Shown here in pieces: positions 24,764-33,149 of a stretch of 64,000 nt of DNA. The position numbers were made by a program, and so were the translations under genes. Source of the stretch: JBGQAS01 sp964498605 (lineage in GTDB: Bacteria > Chloroflexota > Anaerolineae > Anaerolineales > Anaerolineaceae); the NCBI GenBank assembly GCA_964498605.1, contig CAZCHK010000003.1, positions 1-64,000 of the forward strand, written 5' to 3'. How positions within the stretch are numbered: position 1 is the first letter of the stretch; every line of letters starts with the position of its first letter. The notes beneath the pieces were generated by a model. That model made no database searches. It worked only from the letters and a program-made list of their open reading frames with translations, and was not told the origin of the DNA.

Positions 24764-25552
24764 TCATACCTCCTTACTTCCATACAGTCATACTTTCCAT
24801 CATTGTATCATAAACCTGTTCTTCCTGATTTGTTATGGAGAAGCGATCAAAAATACGATGCAATTCACAGGCAGCACCTTGAAAAGGTTAAAAGTGATCG
24901 GTTTTGCTGCTTAAGGATGCTGCTTGTAATCTCCTGCCTTCAGATCATCACCGTTAGCTGCCGCAAGTCAGTTCTGCACGTGAAAGGCAATATCCGATAG
25001 TGCGAGAGTCATCCAGAGAATTCCACCCATGGAGGCACTGTTCATGGAATAATCCTTGTCCCAAACCCGTCACGGATTGGCGCAACATCCCCCACCCTTC
25101 TTTCATCCTCTCACACTCACCCACCCACAGCAGTTCATCCATTGTCTTCCTGCATCGCTGTTTTTCATCCAGCTAGATCAGTTTTCGGTATCGCAGCTCT
25201 CCCACGCAGCCTGAAAGCCAGTGTGCTTTCTTAAACATGTTCCGCCATCTCCGTGATGCCTTTTCTTCGGCTGTTCTATGATCTGCTCGACCCCATCCCA
25301 AGCGCAATGCGGTTGATCTGTATCGAGAGCTGCTGGGATCCTTTCCAATAATTCACCGCATCGGATGACTTCTTCTAGCTTCTTTGCGCGTTTTACCTCA
25401 CTAAAAGTTATCCAAATAGGGAGAAAGTTTTCTGTCATCCATGAGTTGCTTTCTGGGTTGGGTGTTCGTCAACTACGGTAATTTTCAGAACTCCCTCTTT
25501 TTTCCAGTTGTTCAATTGTTTTTCTTGATTGTAACAATCAAACCCAGTTGAT
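24764..25552. other. Gene-poor stretch, probably decayed DNA
   Basis: About 790 bp without a convincing gene. Short open frames on the minus strand (25178-25438 and 24954-25142) have no family pattern, no ribosome binding site and frequent stops between them. The base composition is richer in AT than the flanking genes. Together with the transposase remnant and the broken toxin it forms a degraded islet of about 2 kb. Confidence 0.55.
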
Positions 25553-25580
25553 TTGCTTTTTAACTGGAAATTGCTAGAAT
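25553..25580 (+). promoter_or_regulatory. Promoter of the zinc-ribbon membrane protein gene
   Basis: TTGCTT and TAGAAT separated by 16 nt; the transcript would have a leader of about 20 nt that includes AAAGGAG before the ATG at 25608. Confidence 0.55.
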
Positions 25581-25607
25581 TAGGATGTAGAAGTAAAGGA
25601 GAAAATT

Positions 25608-26546
25608 ATGGCCAACACGATCATTTGTCCCAATTGCAAAACCATCAATCCTGGCGAGAATGTGTTCTGCCAGTCCTGCGGCACAAAACTGGATGCCGCG
25701 GCACCGGCTTTCGCGGCATCCACCCCTCCGCCACCTCCAACCGTGCAGGCGGTGGGAGCCGTGCCGCCCCCCGCGCCAACTCCGCCGGCGTACATGCCGC
25801 CGCCTCCCCCGCAGGCGTATATGCCCGTGGCTACTCCCATCAGCAAGATGGGCATCAAGGTGGATGAATACAACGACATCGTCCCCGAATCCGCGGAGGA
25901 CGCCGCTTTCGCCAAGGAAACCTTTGTAGACCTGCTGGCAGAGATTGCCCTGCCGGGAGTGACCGTCTCTGAAGGTTTGTACAAGACCGGCAGCAGACAG
26001 CGGCCCTACACGACCATCAAACATCCCGCCGCGACCATCCTGGCGGACATCAGCCCGGTCGGTAAGGATCTGCAGGGCAGCTGGATGCTGTACGTAAAGC
26101 GCACCTTGAACTGGCTTCCCCTGGCGATATTGGGCGGCGTCGCACTGCTCCTCCCGCTGGCATGGTCCTTCTGGAATCCAGCCAAACTCATGGGGATGAT
26201 GGGCGAGTTGTTCGGCGCGGGAAATTTCTTCAAACCGCAGTTCCTGTTCCCGCTGTATGTTTTCGGCTTCCTGGGGATCATCATCTTGGGGGTGCTGGGA
26301 TTCATGCTCGTCGGGAAAGTCATCAAGGACAACCCCTGGTGGCTGTTCGTCAAAGACGTGAACGACATAGACTGGCAGGATATCAACCTGTTCCAGACCG
26401 AAGTGCACGAAGCGATGATCTACGCGCTGGAAGAGCTGGATCTTGAAGAAGAGATCCTGGAGGTCACCAAGGTCACGCAGGAGAAAAAACCTGCCATGAA
26501 GGCACCAGCCAAAAGCGCATCAAAACCTGCCGCGAAGAAGAAATAA
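25608..26546 (+). CDS. Zinc-ribbon, proline-rich linker, two-helix membrane protein
   Basis: 312 residues. Zinc ribbon at 7-26 (CPNC at 7-10, CQSC at 23-26), then a Pro/Ala-rich linker (35-80) with repeated PPP runs, a soluble segment (about 85-165), two membrane helices (about 168-190 and 225-250), and an acidic helix followed by a Lys/Ala-rich tail ending in AAKKK. No enzyme motif. Such architecture is common in bacterial proteins of unknown role that couple a cytoplasmic ribbon to the membrane. Good AAAGGAG upstream. Confidence 0.75.
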   Translation: MANTIICPNCKTINPGENVFCQSCGTKLDAAAPAFAASTPPPPPTVQAVGAVPPPAPTPPAYMPPPPPQAYMPVATPISKMGIKVDEYNDIVPESAEDAAFAKETFVDLLAEIALPGVTVSEGLYKTGSRQRPYTTIKHPAATILADISPVGKDLQGSWMLYVKRTLNWLPLAILGGVALLLPLAWSFWNPAKLMGMMGELFGAGNFFKPQFLFPLYVFGFLGIIILGVLGFMLVGKVIKDNPWWLFVKDVNDIDWQDINLFQTEVHEAMIYALEELDLEEEILEVTKVTQEKKPAMKAPAKSASKPAAKKK

Positions 26547-26571
26547 TCACCACAAGCAGGGATACCTACAT

Positions 26572-26598
26572 AAGCTGCCCTTACGGGCAGCTTTTACA
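26572..26598. terminator. Bidirectional terminator
   Basis: AAGCTGCCC / GGGCAGCTT with a TTAC loop, between two convergent genes, followed by TTACATTT on the plus strand. Confidence 0.75.
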
Positions 26599-27346
26599 TT
26601 TTCAAGCGTTTTAGCACACGGGGCAGCTGGAGCAGGGAGTAGATCGTCGCGTCCGGCCGGATAACTTTCCGTAAGAACGCATTCTCAGGTGTGTTTGCCC
26701 AGCGGGTGACCCATACCGAGCGGATCCCTGAATTGCGGGCCCCGAGAATGTCCGCGTTAAGGGTGTCCCCAACCATGACTGTCCTGTCCGGAACCGCGTT
26801 CATCGCGGAAAGCATTTTGTAGAATATGCGCGGGTCAGGCTTTCGGATATCCAGGTCGTTCGATATAAGCGCCTGCTCCATGAACTGCGCCAGGCGCGCC
26901 TTGCCGATCTGCCGGTACACATTTGCGCTGTCGGCGGCATTGGAAATGAGCCCCATGCGATACCCTTCCACACGCAGTTTGTTGAGGATGAAATGTGTTT
27001 CATACGGGAGAATCCACTGCGCTTCAGATATCGAATAATAAATTTTCAGCAAATTCTGTTTTTGCTGCCTGGTCATCCCGGTAACTTTAAATTTCCGCAG
27101 ACACCCATCAAGGATGGTGATCGTGCCAGGCTCACGCATGTCCGCTTTTCGCGCCTGGTTGTATGCCTGCAGACGCTTGCTGAATTCATTGGCAAAAGCC
27201 GCCTCATCAATTTCCGCCCCCATGGCGATCAGCGCGGCGGCCAGTTTTTTATGCGCGCGAACAGCCGTCGCAGACCAATCACCGGAAAAGTGAATCAGCG
27301 TGTTGCCAAGATCAAAGAAAATACAATCAAAATTGCGTTCAGGCAT
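26594..27346 (-). CDS. HAD-superfamily hydrolase (subfamily IA)
   Basis: 250 residues with a helical cap between about 15 and 95. Motif I is FFDLGNTL at 10-17: the nucleophile Asp is present but the second, acid-base Asp is replaced by Gly. Motif II LISNAAD, motif III Lys in RKPDPRIF, motif IV MVGDTLNADILGARNSG. Phosphatase activity on a small metabolite is likely but the Gly in motif I may lower it. No partner gene shares its transcript. Confidence 0.88.
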   Translation of the reverse strand: MPERNFDCIFFDLGNTLIHFSGDWSATAVRAHKKLAAALIAMGAEIDEAAFANEFSKRLQAYNQARKADMREPGTITILDGCLRKFKVTGMTRQQKQNLLKIYYSISEAQWILPYETHFILNKLRVEGYRMGLISNAADSANVYRQIGKARLAQFMEQALISNDLDIRKPDPRIFYKMLSAMNAVPDRTVMVGDTLNADILGARNSGIRSVWVTRWANTPENAFLRKVIRPDATIYSLLQLPRVLKRLKM

Positions 27347-27395
27347 AAAAATATTGATCCCTAAGGATAAAACACGGGATCGATGAATTGGTTGC

Positions 27396-28166
27396 TTACT
27401 GACCGCCCTTCAGGTAAATTCCCCCCGGGTCCAGCTCTTCGCGCAGGATGCGCAGCTCCTCCTCCCGCGGCGGTTCGGTCTCGCGCATCTTTGGCAGCGC
27501 TTTGAGGTCCCAGCCGGTGTTTTCACGCATCTGCTCCAGGGTTCGCCCGGGGTGAAGCGCGGCTGCCACAAGCTCGCCGCTCTCATCGGGTTCCAGCAAA
27601 CCCAGATCGGTGACCACGGCAATGGGGCCTTTTCCTCTCACGCCGGCAGCTTCCCGCTCAGCCCTGCCAGATAAGTATCCGGCCGATGTGCCAAAATCCA
27701 CCTTTTCCGGAAAGCGTCGCTTCTGGTGCGGAGTCATGATGTAGCAGCGGTTCGCCCAGGCGGCGATTTCCTGTGAGCCGCCCGAACCAGGCAGGCGGAC
27801 TTTGGGATGGGCGTATTCGCCAATCACAGTCGCGTTGATGTTGCCAAATCGATCGATCTGCGCCCCGCCCAGAAAACCCACATCCACATTTCCCCGCTGC
27901 AGATAAAACGAAAAGATGTCGTACATGCTGCAGACCGCGGTGGAGCCGCTGACCAGGGTCGGATCGCCGATCGACAGCGGAAGGCGTGCCGGGCGTGCCC
28001 CGATCACACCCGCTTCGTAGATCATCTGCAGGTTCGGCGCGTGCGTGCGCATTGCAAGGTTGCAGGCAAGATTGGGGATACCCACACCCACGAACACCCT
28101 GTCGCCGTCTCTCAGCAGCCTTGAGGCGTTGATGCACATCAGTTCAGAACTGGTATAGGTTGCCAT
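27396..28166 (-). CDS. CoA-transferase subunit B (family I, IpdB/GctB-like)
   Basis: 256 residues. Together with the gene upstream it makes a heteromeric CoA-transferase or CoA-ring hydrolase. The segment IYEAGVIGARPARLPLSIGD near 48-67 carries the Glu that holds CoA in family I enzymes. Then SMYDIFSFYLQRGNVDVGFL and VRLPGSGGSQEIAAWA. ATG 28166 is chosen because GAGG lies just upstream; a longer frame would overlap the end of subunit A. The acid accepted is not known; steroid-ring IpdAB and glutaconate CoA-transferase share this pattern. Confidence 0.88.
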   Translation of the reverse strand: MATYTSSELMCINASRLLRDGDRVFVGVGIPNLACNLAMRTHAPNLQMIYEAGVIGARPARLPLSIGDPTLVSGSTAVCSMYDIFSFYLQRGNVDVGFLGGAQIDRFGNINATVIGEYAHPKVRLPGSGGSQEIAAWANRCYIMTPHQKRRFPEKVDFGTSAGYLSGRAEREAAGVRGKGPIAVVTDLGLLEPDESGELVAAALHPGRTLEQMRENTGWDLKALPKMRETEPPREEELRILREELDPGGIYLKGGQ

Positions 28167-28185
28167 GTTTCCTCTATCGACCATG

Positions 28186-29088
28186 TTAGTAATCCCCATA
28201 ATTGACCGGGGCTGCCATGCGGGATTTAACGCTCAGCCTTTTGTGCGTCTCATCCCCGAGCTTCTTCCAATACTCCGCGCGGTCTTTCAGCCCGTACACC
28301 CACTCCTGCATCCAGCTTTCAGTGGATTGCGCTGTTTCACTGATCTTGTCCCATTCCAGGTAAAACCTGTTGTCGCGGTCATAATACCCCTGGGTGTAGG
28401 ACGGATGGGCGCAGTACGGCACCTCCACCACGGCATCGACGATGAATTCCGGGATCAGCGTCCGATTGGGATCTGACCGGATGACGCTTTCGTCAACGAT
28501 CTCCTCAGCGGTAACGATGACACGCCTGGACGCGAAGGCGGCTTCCTTCTGCTCACCGATAATGCCCCAGATGTGCGCGTTGCCCTGCGCGTCACAGCGC
28601 TGCACATGCACGATGGCGACATCGGGATTGAGGGGGGGCACAACCACGACTTCCCTGCCCGAGTAGGGATCCACCACGCGTTTGATGTTGGGATTGTTCT
28701 TCTCCAGGTCCACGGCAGCGGTCTGGTTCATGGGGATGAACGGCATGCCTGTCGCTCCAGCCTGCAGCCGGGAGATCATCCCGTAATGGGAGTACTCCTC
28801 CCAGGCCAGTTTGCCTGACTCCGTGGCTGCGCGGACAATCCGCAGCGAACCCACGCCCGGATTACCCATGTACGAGAAGACGATCTTGGATGCGCATCCA
28901 GCAGCCACCATCTGATCGTAGATCAGATCGGGCGTGGCGCGCGCCAGGGTGAGGTTTTTCCTTCCCTGGCGGATGATCTCATGGCCGGCGGCGAACGGGA
29001 TCATGTGAGTAAATCCAGCCGCGTACAGGCAATCGCCATCCCTGACAAATTGCTGGACAGCCTCTTTGAGTGAGCAGGTCTTTTTCAT
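28186..29088 (-). CDS. CoA-transferase subunit A (family I, IpdA/GctA-like)
   Basis: 300 residues from ATG 29088, which has AGGAAG upstream. The N-terminal LKEAVQQFVRDGDCLYAAGF has the oxyanion-loop region of subunit A proteins (usually GGF, here AGF), followed by IPFAAGHEIIRQGRKNLTLA and SYMGNPGVGSL. Encoded 19 bp before subunit B. Nearest relatives in my reading are the glutaconate CoA-transferase and IpdA families. The pair lacks neighbours of fatty acid or steroid breakdown that would fix the pathway. Confidence 0.87.
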   Translation of the reverse strand: MKKTCSLKEAVQQFVRDGDCLYAAGFTHMIPFAAGHEIIRQGRKNLTLARATPDLIYDQMVAAGCASKIVFSYMGNPGVGSLRIVRAATESGKLAWEEYSHYGMISRLQAGATGMPFIPMNQTAAVDLEKNNPNIKRVVDPYSGREVVVVPPLNPDVAIVHVQRCDAQGNAHIWGIIGEQKEAAFASRRVIVTAEEIVDESVIRSDPNRTLIPEFIVDAVVEVPYCAHPSYTQGYYDRDNRFYLEWDKISETAQSTESWMQEWVYGLKDRAEYWKKLGDETHKRLSVKSRMAAPVNYGDY

Positions 29089-29181
29089 GGTGCTTCCTGT
29101 GAGAAGAATATGGGTCAATTATAACCATCCGCACGCGTCCTGGCATCAGGATGAATGTAAGGCGGCTGGCGGATCAAACGC

Positions 29182-29493
29182 TTAACTACGGTCAAAACTC
29201 AGGAAGGAGTGCTCCTCTACACTCGGGTGCAGTGGATCGAGCATAGAATGAAAACGCTCCTGCAGTACTTTCCCGCGTGTTTCGGTCTGCAGGCCTGCAG
29301 CGACTTTTTCATACGCTTCCTTATCCTCATAATACTGGATCTCCATCCAGGAAGCAGGGTGCGTCTCGTCCCGCAGCAGCTCTATCTCAACCCTGGCGTG
29401 CTTCTGGTACAGCGCGTCAAGTTGTTCCTGCAGCGTCAGAAACTCCTCCATCCGCCCGTCCTGCAACGTGTATTTCAGTAACTTGATGTACAT
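29182..29493 (-). CDS. Small ABM/NIPSNAP-like protein
   Basis: 103 residues from ATG 29493, which has GGGAGG upstream; a longer frame would run through the gatC promoter. The pattern strand-helix-strand with YTLQDGRMEEFLTLQEQLD, IELLRDETHPASWMEIQYY and EAYEKVAAG resembles dimeric alpha-beta barrel proteins such as antibiotic-biosynthesis monooxygenases. No cofactor residues can be named. It is read away from gatC. Confidence 0.6.
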   Translation of the reverse strand: MYIKLLKYTLQDGRMEEFLTLQEQLDALYQKHARVEIELLRDETHPASWMEIQYYEDKEAYEKVAAGLQTETRGKVLQERFHSMLDPLHPSVEEHSFLSFDRS

Positions 29494-29530
29494 CAGGTGC
29501 CTCCCGTCTGATTGTAATCGACAAGTCCTG

Positions 29531-29536
29531 TATAAT
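29531..29536 (+). promoter_or_regulatory. -10 box TATAAT of a leaderless promoter for gatCA
   Basis: Consensus TATAAT ends 6 nt before ATG 29543; the expected transcription start is the A of that codon. Confidence 0.65.
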
Positions 29537-29542
29537 ACCTGC

Positions 29543-29839
29543 ATGGCTTTGAGCAAAAAAGAGGTCGAACACATTGCCGCGCTGGCACGCCTGGAATTGA
29601 GCGCGCAGGAACTGGATCAATTCCGGGTGCAGCTTTCAGCCATCCTGGATCACATGCGGCAGCTTTCCCAGGTTGACACATCTAGTGTCACCCCGAAGGA
29701 TGCTTCCCTGGATGAGAATCGCCTGCGTGCCGACGAGGTGAGCCCGCCGCTTCCACTTCCAGAAGTGCTTGGCAACGCCAGGCATACCCGCGACGGACAG
29801 TTCCGCGTACCGGGCATTTTCAAGGATACGGATGCCTGA
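29543..29839 (+). CDS. gatC: Asp-tRNA(Asn)/Glu-tRNA(Gln) amidotransferase subunit C
   Basis: 98 residues, full length. Stabilises the GatAB amidotransferase. VEHIAALARLELSAQELDQF and the C-terminal LREDEV-like region (ENRLRADEV) with DGQFRVPGIF are typical. The start at 29543 matches the family N-terminus. It overlaps gatA by 8 nt. The glutamine tRNA at 50717 fits an indirect Gln-tRNA route, but gatB is not in this window. Confidence 0.93.
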   Translation: MALSKKEVEHIAALARLELSAQELDQFRVQLSAILDHMRQLSQVDTSSVTPKDASLDENRLRADEVSPPLPLPEVLGNARHTRDGQFRVPGIFKDTDA

Positions 29840-31301
29840 CCTGACCAGCCTCAGCGTGCGTGAGGCACTCACGCATCTGCGCAGCAGGACCTGTTCCAGC
29901 GTGGAACTGACGCAGGCACACCTCAAGCGAATTGGGCAGCTGGAACCAGAACTGCACGCCTTCATCACACTGACCCCCGAACTGGCGCTTCAGGCTGCCA
30001 GGCAGGCGGATGAGATGCGATCCGGATCGACTGATCTTGAATCCCTGCCCGGGCTGCTCGGACTTCCCATCGCCATCAAGGACCTGTTAACGCTGAAAGG
30101 CGTGCGCTGTACCTGTGGTTCGAAGATCCTGGAAGATTTCAAGCCGCCCTACACCGCCACCACCGTAGGCAGATTGCAGAACGCAGGTGTCGTGATCCTG
30201 GGGAAAACCAATCTGGATGAGTTTGCCATGGGTTCATCCACGGAAAACTCCGCTTACGGCGTGACGCGCAACCCGTGGAAGCCATCCCACGTCCCCGGCG
30301 GCTCCTCGGGGGGGTCGGCCGCTGCCACTGCCGCCAGGCTGGCACCAGCTGCCGTGGGAACCGATACCGGCGGCAGCATCAGGCAACCTGCCTCTTACTG
30401 CGGCTTGACTGGCATAAAACCCACGTACGGCCGCACCTCCCGATACGGGCTGGTGGCTTACGGCTCTTCGCTGGATACCGTTGGATTATTCGCCCGCACG
30501 GCAGAGGATGCGGCCATGCTGCTGGAACATGCGGCGGGTCATGATCCCATGGACGCAACCACCAGCCGACTGCCGGTCCCCGCCTACACCACCAGATTGA
30601 ACAGTGATCCGCGCGGAATACGCATCGGGATCCCGAGTGAGTTCTTCATCAAAGGCATGCAGGCGGATGTCGAACAGGCTGTCCGCAAAGCCATCCTGGA
30701 CCTGGAAGCGCTCGGGGCCATCACGGTCGAGATCAGCCTGCCGCACACATCCTTCGCCCTGCCGGTATACTACATCCTTGCCACAGCCGAAGCTTCCGCC
30801 AACCTCGCGCGCTACGATGGGGTGCGCTTTGGCTGCCAGCCGGAAAGCGCCTCCTGGCAGGAGCTGTTCGAGCGCTCGCGCGGGAAGGCATTCGGTCCCG
30901 AGGTCAAACGGCGCATCATGCTTGGCACGTACGCTCTTTCTGCAGGTTACTACGACGCCTATTATGGACAGGCCCAGAAAGTGCGCCGCCTCATCCGGCA
31001 GGATTTCCTGCAGGCATTTGAGAAGGTGGATGTGATCGCCGCCCCGGTCGCCCCGACCACCGCCTTCAAGATCGGTGAACACACGGGTGATCCACTGGCG
31101 ATGTACCTGGAGGATGTCTTCACGCTCCCGGCCAACCTGGCCGGCTTGCCGGGGCTGGCTTTTCCGGTAGGTTTTGACGCGCAGGGATTGCCCATCGGGA
31201 TGCAGTTGATGGGCCGCCATTTTGAAGAACAGACCCTTTTCAACGCCGCACACGCCTATCAGCAGATCACGGATTGGCACAAGCGCGAGCCCCAACTGTA
31301 A
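29832..31301 (+). CDS. gatA: Asp-tRNA(Asn)/Glu-tRNA(Gln) amidotransferase subunit A
   Basis: 489 residues. Amidase-signature enzyme that frees ammonia from glutamine for transamidation of misacylated tRNA. The Ser-cisSer-Lys triad is in LPIAIKD (Lys), GGSSGGSAAA (cis-Ser) and GTDTGGSIRQPA (nucleophile Ser). The start at 29832 overlaps gatC and gives the usual N-terminus (LTSLSVREALTHL). gatB is absent nearby, so the operon is gatCA only. Confidence 0.95.
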   Translation: MPDLTSLSVREALTHLRSRTCSSVELTQAHLKRIGQLEPELHAFITLTPELALQAARQADEMRSGSTDLESLPGLLGLPIAIKDLLTLKGVRCTCGSKILEDFKPPYTATTVGRLQNAGVVILGKTNLDEFAMGSSTENSAYGVTRNPWKPSHVPGGSSGGSAAATAARLAPAAVGTDTGGSIRQPASYCGLTGIKPTYGRTSRYGLVAYGSSLDTVGLFARTAEDAAMLLEHAAGHDPMDATTSRLPVPAYTTRLNSDPRGIRIGIPSEFFIKGMQADVEQAVRKAILDLEALGAITVEISLPHTSFALPVYYILATAEASANLARYDGVRFGCQPESASWQELFERSRGKAFGPEVKRRIMLGTYALSAGYYDAYYGQAQKVRRLIRQDFLQAFEKVDVIAAPVAPTTAFKIGEHTGDPLAMYLEDVFTLPANLAGLPGLAFPVGFDAQGLPIGMQLMGRHFEEQTLFNAAHAYQQITDWHKREPQL

Positions 31302-31368
31302 TGATTCACTCATCCTCCCGATAGAGGGGTGATAGAATTATCTTTATTCCCAAGAAAGGATCCTTCTC

Positions 31369-33072
31369 ATGTCCATACCTGTACCGCAAAAACCTGCCGA
31401 ACTGATCAAACTTGGCTGGTCTGATCTGCTGCCCTATTTTATTGAGCTGGAAAACCAGGAGTTGACCGCCCAAAATGTGCATGCCTGGCTGGCTGACTGG
31501 TCACGCCTGTCTGAAGTGGTTGACGAGATCTATCAGCGCCTGTACGTGGAGCATACACTTCACACGGACGACGAGGAAGCTGAAAAGAAGTACAACGCTT
31601 TCCTGGAGAACATCTACCCGCATTCGATGGACCAGGAGCAGAAGCTGAAGGAAAAGCTGCTCGCCAGCAAACTGGAACCCGCAGGATTTGAGATCCCGCT
31701 GCGCAACATGCGCGCGGAAGCTGATCTGTACAGCCCGGATAATTCCAAGCTGATCGGCGAGGAGCATAAGCTCGCGTCTGTGTACGAAAAGATTGTGGGG
31801 GCCCAGACCGTGCAGTGGGAAGGCAAAGAATTGACCGTCATGCAGTTGAAACCGATCTTCCAGGACCCCGACCGCAGCAGGCGCGAGCAAGCCTGGCGCC
31901 TTTCCATGGAACGCCAGCTGGCGGACCGCGCAGCGATCAATGCCAACTGGAAAAAGCTGTTGGCGTTGAGGCTGCAGATCGCCAGGAATGCCAAAAAGGC
32001 CGATTACCGCGCCTGGTCGTGGCAGCAAAAACTGCGCTTCGATTACACCCCCGATGATGCGAAAAATTTCCTGAACGCCATCGAAAAAGCAGTGGTACCG
32101 GTCGCTGCCAGACGCTATGAGAAACGCCGCGCACGTCTGGGCGTGGACAGCCTGCGGCCGTGGGATGTAAGCGTTGACCCCCTTCACCGCCCCGCCCTCA
32201 AACCGTACCGTACAGCGGGTGAACTGATCCAAAAAACATTGAGCGTCTATTACGCGGTGGATTCCGCGCTGGGTGATAACCTGAAGTACATGATCGACCA
32301 CGAGCTGATGGACGTGGAGAATCGCAAAGGAAAGGCTCCAGGCGCATATTGCACCGGTTTTTCTACCATCCGCAAGCCGTTCATCTTCCACAACGCTGTT
32401 GGCCTGCACGATTGCGTGCAAACCATGCTTCACGAAGGCGGTCATGCCATGCATGTCTTCGAATCCGCTGTGCTGCCGTATTTCCACCAAATGAACGTGC
32501 CGATGGAATTTGCCGAGGTCGCGTCCATGGGAATGGAGCTCCTCGCCTCGCCGTACCTGGAATCTGAAAAGGGAGGTTTCTACGACGAGAAAGATGCCGC
32601 CCGGGCGCGTATCGAGCATCTGGAATCCAACATCAATTTCTGGCCTTACATGGCGGTTGTGGACGCCTTCCAGCATTGGGTCTACGAGAATCCTGAAAAA
32701 GCTGCCGATCCCGCCAACTGCGACGCCGCCTGGGGCGACCGGTGGGACCGCTTCATGCAGGGAGTCGACTGGTCGGGTTTTGAAGAAGCCAAAGTGACCG
32801 GGTGGCATCGCAAACTGCACATCCACGAGATCCCCTTCTACTACATCGAGTACGGCCTGGCGCAGCTTGGCGCTGTGCAGATCTGGTCGAACGCGATGAA
32901 AGATCAGGGAAAAGCAGTCGCGGATTACCGCCGCGCCCTCAGTCTGGGAGGTTCAGCGACCCTGCCCGAGCTGTTCAAAACCGCCGGGGCACGCCTGGCT
33001 TTCGATGCCGAACTGCTGGGAGAAATGACCAGCCTGATGGAATCCAAGATCGAGGAGTACGAAAAGATCTAG
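31369..33072 (+). CDS. M3-family oligoendopeptidase (PepF-like)
   Basis: 567 residues, cytoplasmic (no signal). Zinc metallopeptidase that trims short peptides. HEGGH at 355-359 binds zinc and the third ligand Glu lies in PMEFAEVASMGMELL about 25 residues on. Large helical N-terminal half as usual for M3. AAGGA lies about 9 nt upstream of the ATG and TAGAAT at about 31333. It sits alone between gatA and a terminator. Possible partner of the oligopeptide importer encoded later in the window. Confidence 0.93.
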   Translation: MSIPVPQKPAELIKLGWSDLLPYFIELENQELTAQNVHAWLADWSRLSEVVDEIYQRLYVEHTLHTDDEEAEKKYNAFLENIYPHSMDQEQKLKEKLLASKLEPAGFEIPLRNMRAEADLYSPDNSKLIGEEHKLASVYEKIVGAQTVQWEGKELTVMQLKPIFQDPDRSRREQAWRLSMERQLADRAAINANWKKLLALRLQIARNAKKADYRAWSWQQKLRFDYTPDDAKNFLNAIEKAVVPVAARRYEKRRARLGVDSLRPWDVSVDPLHRPALKPYRTAGELIQKTLSVYYAVDSALGDNLKYMIDHELMDVENRKGKAPGAYCTGFSTIRKPFIFHNAVGLHDCVQTMLHEGGHAMHVFESAVLPYFHQMNVPMEFAEVASMGMELLASPYLESEKGGFYDEKDAARARIEHLESNINFWPYMAVVDAFQHWVYENPEKAADPANCDAAWGDRWDRFMQGVDWSGFEEAKVTGWHRKLHIHEIPFYYIEYGLAQLGAVQIWSNAMKDQGKAVADYRRALSLGGSATLPELFKTAGARLAFDAELLGEMTSLMESKIEEYEKI

Positions 33073-33103
33073 GTAGTCGAACATACATCTACCAGTCCAA
33101 TCC

Positions 33104-33131
33104 AGAGCAAACGATCCCGTTTGCTCTTTTT
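33104..33131 (+). terminator. Terminator after the M3 peptidase gene
   Basis: A 10-bp stem AGAGCAAACG / CGTTTGCTCT with an ATCC loop and a following T-run. Also serves the convergent acyltransferase gene in part. Confidence 0.85.
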
Positions 33132-33149
33132 CGTGCGCGAACAAGTGGT

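Noticed and set aside
25178..25438. Possible 86-residue protein in the gene-poor stretch
   Set aside because: No family pattern, no Shine-Dalgarno sequence, and the neighbouring frames are interrupted by stops.
31501..32826. Open frame of 441 codons opposite the M3 peptidase
   Set aside because: Mirror of a real gene carrying the HEGGH zinc site; no motif or ribosome binding site of its own.
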